A DNA stretch of 10,621 nucleotides from Treponema sp. (GTDB taxonomy: Bacteria; Spirochaetota; Spirochaetia; Treponematales; Breznakiellaceae). The stretch is taken from contig JAISEB010000272.1 in the NCBI GenBank assembly GCA_031264395.1, positions 1 through 10,621 on the forward strand, in the 5' to 3' direction. The notes below the pieces were generated by a model that worked only from the letters and a program-made list of their open reading frames with translations, was not told where the DNA came from and did not search any database. The position numbers and the translations under genes were made by a program. Below are positions 1 to 7,244 of this stretch, one piece after another (within the stretch, counting starts at the first letter, position 1; each line of letters starts with the position of its first letter).

Positions 1-48
1 TTGGCGCGGCGCAACATGGGGCTGGTGTTTTCGCGGGGTTTGGGGTAA
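1..48 (+). CDS. possible C-terminal tail of an upstream gene (partial)
   Basis: Frame 1 is open from the window edge to a TAA at 46-48 and reads LARRNMGLVFSRGLG. It ends 11 nt before the next ATG, which is typical of operon spacing. Fifteen residues are too few to identify a family. Frame 3, the frame of the following gene, is also open to the window edge, so this stretch could instead be untranslated or belong to a longer version of the next gene. Confidence 0.25.
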   Translation: MARRNMGLVFSRGLG

Positions 49-59
49 AATGGGGCATC

Positions 60-2819
60 ATGGCGGAAATTCTGGAAATGCCTCAGGAAAGGGAGACCGG
101 AAACAGGGAAGAAAAAAAGGCAAAGGGGAAAAAGAAGAGGCGCTGGCCCGCCGTTCTTCTGGTGTTGTTTCTTGTCATCATTGGGCTCCCCCTTCTCTGT
201 GTGGGTCTTTCTTTTATAGGAAGAATAAGTCCGGGGGACGTGATTCCCGATTCCTTCATTTTCTACGTCCGTATCCCGAATCCGGTACAGCTTTCAGAGA
301 GGGTTCTGGCCCACGAGCCGCTGCCCGAGATCCTCAGCAGCCCGGCGTTTTCCCCGGCGCTTCCCCTGCTGCGCGATTTTGAAGAAAGCGGCGTGACGCA
401 AAATCCCCTGGTACGTTTTGCGGCAAGGGGCGTGCTTGAAGGGGCCCTTCTTGACGGGGGCCGCTTCCTTGCGGCCTGGGATTCGGGAATACTGGCCCCT
501 TTCCTCCGGCTTCTTCCCGCCCTTTCGGGGACGGTTACCATACCCGGCCTTTACTATGTTCAGGCGGGAAAGTATTCGCGGTTTGAGTACCGCCTCAGAA
601 GCGGGGCGGAAAGCGCCGGGACAAGCGCGGACGCGGAGCCGAAGGCCCTTTTTATCGCCCCGTACCACAACCTCCTCGTTATTTCTACCGACGCGGCGTT
701 TCTTGAATCGGTGCTGGACGGGACCTCCCGCGAAGGCGACGTGCGGGGTTCGCGGCGCAAGGAAATAGGACGGGAAACCTACGACGCCGCCGTTCTTCTT
801 GCCCCGGAATTCCTCGCGGACATGCTGAACAGCCAGGACCCTGTTATCGCGTCCGCGCTGGAAAGCATAGAGTTCCCTTCGCCCGTCGAGCTTGCCGTTT
901 CCATAGAACCCAAACAGCTTTCCGTTTCCGCCGCCGCTCCGGTGCGCGCCCGGAATGACGCCGTACAAAGGATCATCGAACGGAATTCAACCGATCCTTC
1001 CCTTGCCAGCTTCCTTCCGTCGGGCGCACAGTACGCCACCGTTCTTTCCGCCGGGCCCCTGCGCGATCTGATGGAGGCGATGCGGACTTTTTCGGGGGAC
1101 AGCTTCACGGCGTCCCTGCGAAGGGCCGACGCTTCAAGCCGCGGCCTTTTGGGGCTTTCGCTGGAGGATCTGCTTTATTCATGGACGGGGGAAGAATTTG
1201 CCGTGTTCGGCATGGAGGGAAGGCCCGCTCCGGTGTACGCCATACAGATACGGGATGAAGAAAAACGGCGGGAGATTTTCAACAAGGCGTTCAGCTCCAT
1301 CGTTCTTACCGAAGACATCAGCCTCAATCTTGACGGCACGCGCATTCCCCAGATACGGCTGCCCGGTTTTTTCGCCTCCCTGATCCAGTTGTGGGGCATG
1401 CGCATTCCCGCGCCGTATTACACCGTTGAGGGAGGGTATCTCTTCGTTTCGGAATCCGCCGAAACCATTCTTGCCGCGGTGCGGGGAATTCAAAAGAACG
1501 ACTCCCTCCTCAAAACGGCGGCATGGCAGAGTCTTGCCCATCCTGAAAACAGCCGGGGCGCCTTTACCATTTACTATTCGCTGGACCGTTCCCTTCCCTT
1601 TTTTCTCAGGGGGAATACGCTTTTGAGTTCGATCTTCGGCCTCTACCGGCAGGGGCTTCTGCAGATGGGTTTTGAAAAGGGGGAAATACGTTTCTCGCTT
1701 TCCGTGAACCCCGGGTCCGGCCAGGGCCTTTACCCCGCGCAGGGGTATCCCCTCGCCATTGCCGGAAAAGCGGGGAACCGCGTCTACAGCCTGACCTACA
1801 ACCGGGGCGGATCGAGCCGGATCTTTTTAACGCGGGATACTTTTGCCGTCGCGGTAAATCCCGCCGACCAGACAATCTACGAGCTTGAGGCGGGAAGCCC
1901 GCTCTGGGTGATCCCGGCGGAAGGGCAGAGGCCGCGTTCGCCGGAGGAAGGCTCCGTGTGGGTGGTAACGGGACAGGGCAGGGTCATCCTCGCAAACGGG
2001 AACATGGAAACAATGCGGGGCTTTCCCCTTACCACGGGGCTGCGGCTTTCGGCCCCGCCCGCGGCCGCGAACGGAAAACTCTTCCTCAGCGATGAGGACG
2101 GAAAGGTCCATATCGTAGACGGAAAGGGCTCCCGGAGCCAGTGGGAAACGGTTTTTCCCGCCGCGCTCAGGGCCCCGCCTTCGTTCGCGGGAGAAGGCGG
2201 CCGGACCCGGGCGGCGGTCTACCCCAAACGTTTTCTGGGCGATATATGGCTCCTTGATGAAGAGGGGAACGCTCTTTCAGGCTGGCCTGTTCCGGTCAAC
2301 GGAATAGCCTTCGGCTCCCCCCTTCTCTTTACGGCGGAAGAAGGGCCGTCCGGGGATCAGGGCCTCTTCGCGGCGTTTGTTACCCAGGCCGGAGAATTGA
2401 CGGTTTACAACGAACGCGCCGAAGTCCTGCCCGGTTTCCCCCTGGAACTGTCCGGGATCTTCTACCTCCAGCCTGTATGGGACGGACAGGCGCTCTGGCT
2501 CATTTCGGAGGACGGCGTTCTCTTCCAGGTAACCATCGGAGGACAGGCGCTCTGGCAGCGCATCCCCGTTCCCGATCTTCTGGTAAAGGAAGAAGGTTAC
2601 ATTACGGCGTCCGATGTCGACGGCGATTCAATTCCCGAGATCTTCTTTTCGGGCGAGGGGAACGCCCTTTACGGCTACACCCGCGGTTTTAGTTCCCTGG
2701 ACGGCTTTCCCCTGCCTGTCTGGGGACAGCCTTCGTTTGCCGATCTTAACGGCGACGGAAAAAGCGAATGTACCGGCGCAGGGCTTGACAACAGGCTGTA
2801 CCGGTGGCATTTCAGGTAA
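60..2819 (+). CDS. membrane-anchored protein with extracytoplasmic domain and C-terminal beta-propeller, function unknown
   Basis: The product is 919 residues. Residues 1-29 are very basic (KKAKGKKKRRW), followed by one hydrophobic segment at about 30-53. This predicts a cytoplasmic N-terminus and a large extracytoplasmic part. Residues about 55-570 are alternating strand and helix with no motif I can name; the opening (IPDSFIFYVRIPNP) is loosely like the DUF3352 group, which is inference. Residues about 575-919 look like a PQQ/FG-GAP-type beta-propeller. A Gly-Phe/Trp-Pro motif recurs near residues 652, 740, 791 and 881, and two calcium-loop-like motifs, DVDGDSIPE (852-860) and DLNGDGKSE (895-903), close the protein. 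I chose the ATG at 60, with a weak GGGG just upstream; an in-frame ATG at 78 is an alternative. The gene lies 52 nt before the lipoprotein gene, so co-transcription is likely. I see no enzymatic residues; a scaffold or envelope role is a guess. Confidence 0.85.
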   Translation: MAEILEMPQERETGNREEKKAKGKKKRRWPAVLLVLFLVIIGLPLLCVGLSFIGRISPGDVIPDSFIFYVRIPNPVQLSERVLAHEPLPEILSSPAFSPALPLLRDFEESGVTQNPLVRFAARGVLEGALLDGGRFLAAWDSGILAPFLRLLPALSGTVTIPGLYYVQAGKYSRFEYRLRSGAESAGTSADAEPKALFIAPYHNLLVISTDAAFLESVLDGTSREGDVRGSRRKEIGRETYDAAVLLAPEFLADMLNSQDPVIASALESIEFPSPVELAVSIEPKQLSVSAAAPVRARNDAVQRIIERNSTDPSLASFLPSGAQYATVLSAGPLRDLMEAMRTFSGDSFTASLRRADASSRGLLGLSLEDLLYSWTGEEFAVFGMEGRPAPVYAIQIRDEEKRREIFNKAFSSIVLTEDISLNLDGTRIPQIRLPGFFASLIQLWGMRIPAPYYTVEGGYLFVSESAETILAAVRGIQKNDSLLKTAAWQSLAHPENSRGAFTIYYSLDRSLPFFLRGNTLLSSIFGLYRQGLLQMGFEKGEIRFSLSVNPGSGQGLYPAQGYPLAIAGKAGNRVYSLTYNRGGSSRIFLTRDTFAVAVNPADQTIYELEAGSPLWVIPAEGQRPRSPEEGSVWVVTGQGRVILANGNMETMRGFPLTTGLRLSAPPAAANGKLFLSDEDGKVHIVDGKGSRSQWETVFPAALRAPPSFAGEGGRTRAAVYPKRFLGDIWLLDEEGNALSGWPVPVNGIAFGSPLLFTAEEGPSGDQGLFAAFVTQAGELTVYNERAEVLPGFPLELSGIFYLQPVWDGQALWLISEDGVLFQVTIGGQALWQRIPVPDLLVKEEGYITASDVDGDSIPEIFFSGEGNALYGYTRGFSSLDGFPLPVWGQPSFADLNGDGKSECTGAGLDNRLYRWHFR
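2484..2556 (+). repeat. 16-bp direct repeat inside the propeller coding region
   Basis: GGACAGGCGCTCTGGC occurs at 2484-2499 and again at 2541-2556. The copies are 57 nt apart, which is 19 codons, so both are read in the same frame and encode Gly-Gln-Ala-Leu-Trp. This fits a small internal duplication within or between propeller strands rather than a mobile repeat. Confidence 0.6.
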
Positions 2820-2871
2820 ATGGACATTGGGCAGGCCGCAAAGCAAGCGGCATTGCCCCAAGGAACGGATT

Positions 2872-3990
2872 ATGAACAACACACAAAACCCCGGCCGGTT
2901 TTTTAGAACTTCCCTTTTTTTATTCCCCGTAGTGCTTGCGCTCTTTTCCTGCCAGTCCCTGCAAAGGGACAGGCTTGTGGACATGTCGAACGAGCCTTTC
3001 AGCAGGGACATTACGGAGCTTGAGGAACGGATAGTATCGATGGACAGGGATTTTTCACGGGAAGACGCCGCCGCCGTCCGGAGGCGGATAACAGGGCTGG
3101 AAAAAAATCCCCTTTCCGACACGGGATACGGCGCTTTCCTCGCGGCCCTCTCCGGCCGCCTTTTTATCCTTGAGGGAAAACAGGCCGACGCCCAGAAAAA
3201 GCTGCGGGATTCCCAGTCGCTTTCGCCGGGAAACATACAGGCGGTAGTGCTTTCGCTGCGGCTTGAAAGGGACGTACAGCGGCGGCTTGCCATGATAGAC
3301 CGCGAGCTTGGCGTGGAAGCGGCGGGGGAACTCCAGATAGAACGGGGACGGGCCCTTATGGAGGTGCGCCGCTACCGCGAGGCGGCGGCGGCTTTTGACA
3401 CCGCCTTCTCCATGGACCTTAAGGCGGTATACCGGGACACCTACCGCGCGGCGCGGGACCGCGCATGGGAACTCCGGGACGCCGAAGCGGGAACGGCAAG
3501 CAAAACACAGGCGATTGTGGAAAAAGACGGCCTTACATGGACGGACTTGATAGAACTTACAAGGGGTGAAACGGAACTCCTCCGTTTTCTCACCGCCGGA
3601 AGGGACTGGCCCACCCCGGAAATTTTTGACCGCCTTCTGGAAAGATCCTTTATTCCCCTTACCCAGGACGTAACCGTCAAAGACTGGCCTTCCGCAAAAC
3701 CGCGGGCCGACGAGCAGGTAACCCGCTCCGGCGCGGCCTACTATATATGGCGCTTGTACGCCGACAGGAGGGCGGACCGCGGCCTTCTTACAAAATACTC
3801 GGCGGGCTACGCCGCCCGCCCCGGTTCCCAAAGCCCCGTCGCCGACCTTCCCCTTCTTTCCCCCTTCTTTGACTCCGTACTGGGCTGCGTGGAGACGGAA
3901 CTCATGTCCCTTCCCGACGGCAGAAATTTCAGGGGCGCGGAAAAGGTCCGGGGCGCGGAAATGCTTTCGATATTAAGAAAGATACGGTAG
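2872..3990 (+). CDS. putative lipoprotein with TPR-like helices and SLH-like C-terminal motifs
   Basis: The product is 372 residues. The open frame extends upstream to 2614 inside the previous gene, but the ATG at 2872 is preceded by AAGGA (2860-2864) and starts a clear signal peptide: FFRT, then a hydrophobic stretch to Cys27 in LALFSC. Phe at -2 makes this a relaxed, spirochaete-style lipobox. Residues about 45-200 are amphipathic helices with TPR character (ALMEVRRYREAAAAFDTAF, near 161-179). Residues about 215-372 look like a separate domain. It contains VTRSGAAYYIWRL (283-295) and a closing segment with DLPLLSPFF (325-333), DGRNF (349-353) and VRGAEMLSIL (359-368), resembling the F-P-x-VTRAE signature of S-layer homology modules. 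The likely location is the outer or inner membrane, facing the periplasm. It probably shares a transcript with the upstream propeller protein. The function is unknown; surface or peptidoglycan attachment is inference. Confidence 0.85.
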   Translation: MNNTQNPGRFFRTSLFLFPVVLALFSCQSLQRDRLVDMSNEPFSRDITELEERIVSMDRDFSREDAAAVRRRITGLEKNPLSDTGYGAFLAALSGRLFILEGKQADAQKKLRDSQSLSPGNIQAVVLSLRLERDVQRRLAMIDRELGVEAAGELQIERGRALMEVRRYREAAAAFDTAFSMDLKAVYRDTYRAARDRAWELRDAEAGTASKTQAIVEKDGLTWTDLIELTRGETELLRFLTAGRDWPTPEIFDRLLERSFIPLTQDVTVKDWPSAKPRADEQVTRSGAAYYIWRLYADRRADRGLLTKYSAGYAARPGSQSPVADLPLLSPFFDSVLGCVETELMSLPDGRNFRGAEKVRGAEMLSILRKIR

Positions 3991-3998
3991 AACGAAAG

Positions 3999-4034
3999 TG
4001 TTCAACGAACCTCCGCGCGGAGGCTCATTGAACA
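3999..4034. terminator. two-tier hairpin between convergent genes, likely bidirectional terminator
   Basis: TGTTCAA (3999-4005) pairs perfectly with TTGAACA (4028-4034). Inside lies the palindrome CCTCCGCGCGGAGG (4010-4023), flanked by two 4-nt unpaired stretches. The structure sits 8 nt after the lipoprotein stop and 3 nt after the htrA stop on the other strand, where a shared terminator is expected. Neither side has a clean U-tract, so intrinsic termination is plausible but not certain. Confidence 0.55.
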
Positions 4035-4037
4035 GCG

Positions 4038-5543
4038 CTATTTCTTGAATTTCAGCGTCTCAAGGGGCGCGTCCCCCCGGATAAATTCAAACCACAGTTC
4101 CTTGTCCGTCTTTTCACGGAGCAGCCTGAAAAAGCCGGCCAGATCCCTGAAGGTCTCGCCGTTAACGCCCGTAAGGCGGTCGCCTTCCTTGAGCCCGACA
4201 ATATCGGCCGGGCTGCCCGAGATAACCTGGGCAACGTAGAGCGTCCCTCCCGCGCCGGCGTTCAGATTGAGCCGCGTTCTAAGGGTATCGGTAAGGGGAA
4301 GAACATACGCGCCGGGCCACAGTTTCTTGTTATCGGCCGCCGCCTGTTCGGTACGGGCCTCTATGCGGACCGTTATGTCCTGCGGAGCGCCGCCCCGCAA
4401 AACCGTAAAGACCGCCCTGTCGCCGGGCTTTATGTCCCCAACCATCATGGTAAGCTGGTTCGTGCCCCGCGCTTCCCTGCCGTCGACATGGGTAATAAAG
4501 TCGCCGGGCTTTATGCCGCCCTTGTCCGCGGGAGACCCCAGAAACACCTGGCTCGCCAGAGCGCCGCGTTTTCCTTCAAGGCCGAGCACCTGCATGATGT
4601 CCCGGTCCGGATCGGAGAGCGACACGCCAAGCCATCCGTAGTTGATGGTGCCGGTATTGATAAATTCGCCTATGCTCCGTTTCGCGTTGTTGATGGGAAT
4701 GGCAAAACCCAGCCCGACGGACCCGCCGCCTGAACTGTTGCTGGCTATCCAGGTGTTGATCCCTATGACTTCCCCCCGTATGTTTACAAGGGCGCCGCCC
4801 GAATTCCCCTGATTAATCGAGGTGTCGGTCTGGATAAAATCGTTGATGTTGTTGGCGGGCCCTCCGGTACGGCCCACGGCGCTCACGATTCCCATGGTTA
4901 CGGACGACATGAAGCCCAGGGGGTTCCCCACGGCTATGGCCCAGTCCCCGACGCGCACTTCGTCGGAATCGCCCAAAACGGCAAGGGGAAGGGAGTCGGA
5001 AGTCTTGAAGGATATCATGGCAAGATCCCGCCGTTCATCCTTTCCCACCAGTTCCGCCGGATATTCCTTGCCGTCGTTGGCCGCCACGGAAATCTCGTTG
5101 GCCCCTTCTACCACGTGGTTGTTGGTCAGCACATAGTAGGCGCCCTTTTCGTACCGGACGATGATCCCAGAACCGAGCCCCTGGGACCTGAATTCCCTTT
5201 CCTGCTGATTCGGGCCGCCTTCGCGGGGGCCAAAGAAAAATTCCCAGGGAATGCCGGGGTAGTTGGGAACCTGCTGGCGGCGTATAGAAACGGTCTTGAG
5301 TTCCACCACCGAAGGGAGCACCTTGTCCGCGACGGTCCTGAAAACCGTCTGGAGGCCTTCCGCCGCCTCAAGGGCGTTCGCGGGAACAACCACGGGATTT
5401 TCCTGGGCCCTGGCGGTCTTTGCCGCCCAGGGGGCTGAACAGGAAAACGAAAGAAAGGCAAGACAAAAGCCGAAAATGATCCCAATCAGCACCAGGTTAA
5501 ACACCAAGAGATTCTTTGACGACAATTTCCGCATAACATTCAT
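4038..5543 (-). CDS. htrA: HtrA/Deg-family periplasmic serine protease with two PDZ domains
   Basis: The 501-residue product is a DegP/HtrA-type trypsin-fold protease that degrades or refolds misfolded envelope proteins. Residues 11-35 form a hydrophobic signal or anchor; a Cys at 35 and an Ala-Arg-Ala at 44-46 are alternative processing points. The catalytic triad is visible: His143 in TNNHVVEG, Asp173 in RRDLAM and Ser248 in NQGNSGGA. A Pro- and Gly-rich insertion (about 91-118) corresponds to the regulatory LA loop. PDZ1 covers about 303-395 (GYVGV-like start NYGWLGVSL, then GSPADKGGIKPGD). PDZ2 covers about 425-500 (GSPADIVGLKEGDR). The length is normal for a two-PDZ Deg protein. The ATG at 5543 has GAGGA 7 nt upstream. 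The gene is last in the minus-strand block, 100 nt after map, with its own promoter-like AT-rich leader. I use htrA as the general family name; degP, degQ and degS types cannot be separated here. Confidence 0.95.
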   Translation of the reverse strand: MNVMRKLSSKNLLVFNLVLIGIIFGFCLAFLSFSCSAPWAAKTARAQENPVVVPANALEAAEGLQTVFRTVADKVLPSVVELKTVSIRRQQVPNYPGIPWEFFFGPREGGPNQQEREFRSQGLGSGIIVRYEKGAYYVLTNNHVVEGANEISVAANDGKEYPAELVGKDERRDLAMISFKTSDSLPLAVLGDSDEVRVGDWAIAVGNPLGFMSSVTMGIVSAVGRTGGPANNINDFIQTDTSINQGNSGGALVNIRGEVIGINTWIASNSSGGGSVGLGFAIPINNAKRSIGEFINTGTINYGWLGVSLSDPDRDIMQVLGLEGKRGALASQVFLGSPADKGGIKPGDFITHVDGREARGTNQLTMMVGDIKPGDRAVFTVLRGGAPQDITVRIEARTEQAAADNKKLWPGAYVLPLTDTLRTRLNLNAGAGGTLYVAQVISGSPADIVGLKEGDRLTGVNGETFRDLAGFFRLLREKTDKELWFEFIRGDAPLETLKFKK

Positions 5544-5577
5544 AAAAAACTCCTCAATCCGTCGTTCTGGAACCGGA

Positions 5578-5602
5578 ATTGTAAAACAGCCTCAATTACA
5601 AT
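5578..5602 (-). promoter_or_regulatory. ATTGTAA-N11-TTACAAT inverted repeat with a possible -10 for htrA
   Basis: The 100-nt gap between map and htrA is sharply AT-richer than the surrounding DNA. It holds ATTGTAA (5578-5584) and TTACAAT (5596-5602), a perfect 7-bp inverted repeat with an 11-nt spacer. Read toward htrA, the proximal arm gives TACAAT (5583 to 5578), a good -10 hexamer about 35 nt before the ATG. No good -35 lies at 16-18 nt. The repeat could be an operator overlapping the promoter; no regulator is identified. Confidence 0.4.
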
Positions 5603-5643
5603 AATAATAAATTTCCCAAAAAGTTACACGATTTCCCGCCGCC

Positions 5644-6405
5644 TCATTCCAGAGGCTCGGTAAGCATCTCCGTATGATCCCTGAAGATCGCTATGGTGTG
5701 TTCCCAGTGGGCGGCGGGCTTTTCATCCGCGGTAACAACCGTCCAGCCGTCGTCCAGAACATCCACGTCCCCGGTCCCCATGTTGATCATGGGCTCGATG
5801 GCAATGACAAGGCCGCCTGCCATGCGGGGATTGGGGCCGTGGGGAACATTGGGAACCTGCGGGTCCTCGTGGAGCGACAGGCCGACCCCGTGCCCGCAGA
5901 ACTGGCGGACAACGCCGTAGCCCTTTTCTTTGGCGTGGCCTTCGACAGCCCGGCTTATCTCCAGAAGCCTTTCCCCCGGTTTTGCCGCGGCTATCCCCCG
6001 GTACAGGCATTCCATTGTCGTTACGTTAAGGTCGTGGACCTTCCCGCTCACCCTGCCCGCCTCAACGCTTACCGCCTGATCGCTGATATAACCGCCAAGA
6101 TCTATACCGCAGTCAAGGGACACCAGATCCCCTTCCTGTATCCTGCGTTTTGAGGGAATCCCGTGTATTACCTCGTTGTTAATGGAAACGCAGATGCTCG
6201 CCGGATAGGGGTTGTTTCTGGAACCGTAGCCCAGAAAGGCGGGTTTTCCTCCCGCTTTCCGTATCCATTCCCTGGTCCATTTGTCAATTTCCAGCGTCTG
6301 GACCCCCGGCTTTACCAGGGGAATGAGTTCCCGGTACATGGCGGAAAGAAGCCTGCAGGAAGTCCTGATGCCGTCTATCTGCTTTTCATTTTTGAGCCGT
6401 ATCAC
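5644..6405 (-). CDS. map: type I methionine aminopeptidase
   Basis: This 253-residue cytosolic metalloenzyme removes the initiator Met from nascent proteins. The five metal ligands of the pita-bread fold are all present: Asp98 (SLDCG), Asp109 (ISDQAV), His172 (GHGVG), Glu204 (IEPM) and Glu235 (WEHT). The substrate-site histidines His81 (EVIHGIP) and His179 (LHEDP) are also present. The length matches E. coli-type MetAP without an N-terminal SH3 or zinc-finger extension. The start is a GTG at 6405, preceded by GGAGG (6414 to 6410) at a short 4-nt spacing. An ATG three bases upstream of it is out of frame and closes quickly. It lies 12 nt after the J-domain gene and is probably co-transcribed with it. 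In many bacteria map is beside secY or rpsB; here it sits in a protein-quality cluster. Confidence 0.95.
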   Translation of the reverse strand: MIRLKNEKQIDGIRTSCRLLSAMYRELIPLVKPGVQTLEIDKWTREWIRKAGGKPAFLGYGSRNNPYPASICVSINNEVIHGIPSKRRIQEGDLVSLDCGIDLGGYISDQAVSVEAGRVSGKVHDLNVTTMECLYRGIAAAKPGERLLEISRAVEGHAKEKGYGVVRQFCGHGVGLSLHEDPQVPNVPHGPNPRMAGGLVIAIEPMINMGTGDVDVLDDGWTVVTADEKPAAHWEHTIAIFRDHTEMLTEPLE

Positions 6406-6417
6406 ACATCCTCCGTT

Positions 6418-7197
6418 TCATTTTTCCGCGCGCAGCTTTTTTCCGGGCCGCCTGATCCTCTGCAGGGCGGGATCGCGCCTTAAGGCCTCGCGGATGACCC
6501 CCTCCGCCGCGCCTGAGTCCCCCATGCGGAACAGGGCCTCGGCCATGGAACGCATCCATCGGGCCTCGTCCCGGCGGGAGAACCCCAGATCCAGAAGGGA
6601 CGCCAAACAATCCACCCATACCGCGTCGTCAAGGAGGGGCCGGAGGCGGAAACGCACCAGATCTTTAAGACGCGCCTCAACGTCTTCGGTAAAATGCCGG
6701 AAATAGGGGAGCCGCCGTTCTTCCCGTATTACCCTGACAAGAAGGGTGAAGGCCTCAAAACCGGCGTTCCGCCTGTCAAGCTCTTCGGCAAGCAGATAGA
6801 CGCAGTCCATCCAGTCTTCCCTGTCCAGGTACTTTTCCATGGGAAAATCAAGCCCGCCGCTTTCCCGCCAGATTTCAAGGGCCCGCTCTTCCTCAAGATG
6901 AAGCAGTTCAAAGAACACAAGTTTCGCCCGGCTTTCGGGATCATTCCGCCGCGAAAGCCAGACGCGGTAATCAAAACCGGCCTTTTGGACAAAACGAAAA
7001 TAGGCGCGGTCATATTCATAACGGCGGTCCCGGTCGGACAGCACCTCGTAGGCGGCGAGGAGCCTCCGCATCTTGTCCTCGGCGGATTTGCCGGCGATGT
7101 CGGGATGCAGCCGCTTTGCCTTTTCACGAAACGCTTTTTTTATATCCGCCTGCGACGCCTCGCGCGGCACTCCAAGGAAACTGTAATAATTTTCCAT
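6418..7197 (-). CDS. J-domain (DnaJ-like) co-chaperone, type III, with helical C-terminus
   Basis: The product is 259 residues. Residues 1-65 are a canonical J domain: NYYSFLGV, a basic helix II (ADIKKAFREKAKRLH), the invariant His-Pro-Asp at 31-33, and a helix III with YEVLSDRDRRYEYDR. Such domains stimulate the ATPase of a DnaK/Hsp70 partner. There is no Gly/Phe linker and no CXXCXGXG zinc centre, so it is not DnaJ itself but a specialised type III J-protein. Residues about 70-259 are predicted to be all-helical, and near the end the segment with MGDSGAAEGVIREALRRDPAL looks like a TPR-type hairpin, suggesting client or partner binding. The ATG at 7197 has only a weak purine stretch upstream (GACGGACGGGC). 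It lies between a small flavodoxin-like gene and map. The client is unknown. Confidence 0.88.
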   Translation of the reverse strand: MENYYSFLGVPREASQADIKKAFREKAKRLHPDIAGKSAEDKMRRLLAAYEVLSDRDRRYEYDRAYFRFVQKAGFDYRVWLSRRNDPESRAKLVFFELLHLEEERALEIWRESGGLDFPMEKYLDREDWMDCVYLLAEELDRRNAGFEAFTLLVRVIREERRLPYFRHFTEDVEARLKDLVRFRLRPLLDDAVWVDCLASLLDLGFSRRDEARWMRSMAEALFRMGDSGAAEGVIREALRRDPALQRIRRPGKKLRAEK

Positions 7198-7220
7198 GCC
7201 CGTCCGTCAACGCGCCAACC

Positions 7221-7238
7221 GCGCCGGCGTACCGGCGC
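7221..7238 (-). promoter_or_regulatory. strong GC hairpin in the spacer before the J-domain gene
   Basis: GCGCCGG (7221-7227) and CCGGCGC (7232-7238) form a perfect 7-bp stem with a 4-nt loop. It sits in the 47-nt gap between two minus-strand genes and ends about 24 nt before the J-domain ATG. No U-tract follows, so it is more likely an mRNA processing, stability or attenuation element than a full terminator. Confidence 0.4.
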
Positions 7239-7244
7239 CGCACA

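Noticed and set aside
294..968. 224-codon open frame on the minus strand inside the propeller protein gene
   Set aside because: The translation is basic and low in structure, matches no family, and lies entirely within a convincing coding region.
2614..2871. Upstream extension of the lipoprotein frame into the previous gene
   Set aside because: It overlaps the end of the propeller gene, whereas the ATG at 2872 has AAGGA and begins a classic lipoprotein signal peptide.
3055..3831. 258-codon open frame on the minus strand opposite the lipoprotein gene
   Set aside because: It lies wholly antisense to a gene with a signal peptide and ribosome-binding site. Its product has no family features, and long antisense frames are common in GC-rich DNA.
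5674..6153. 159-codon open frame on the plus strand opposite map
   Set aside because: map has every metal ligand in place; the opposite frame has no recognisable feature or ribosome-binding site.
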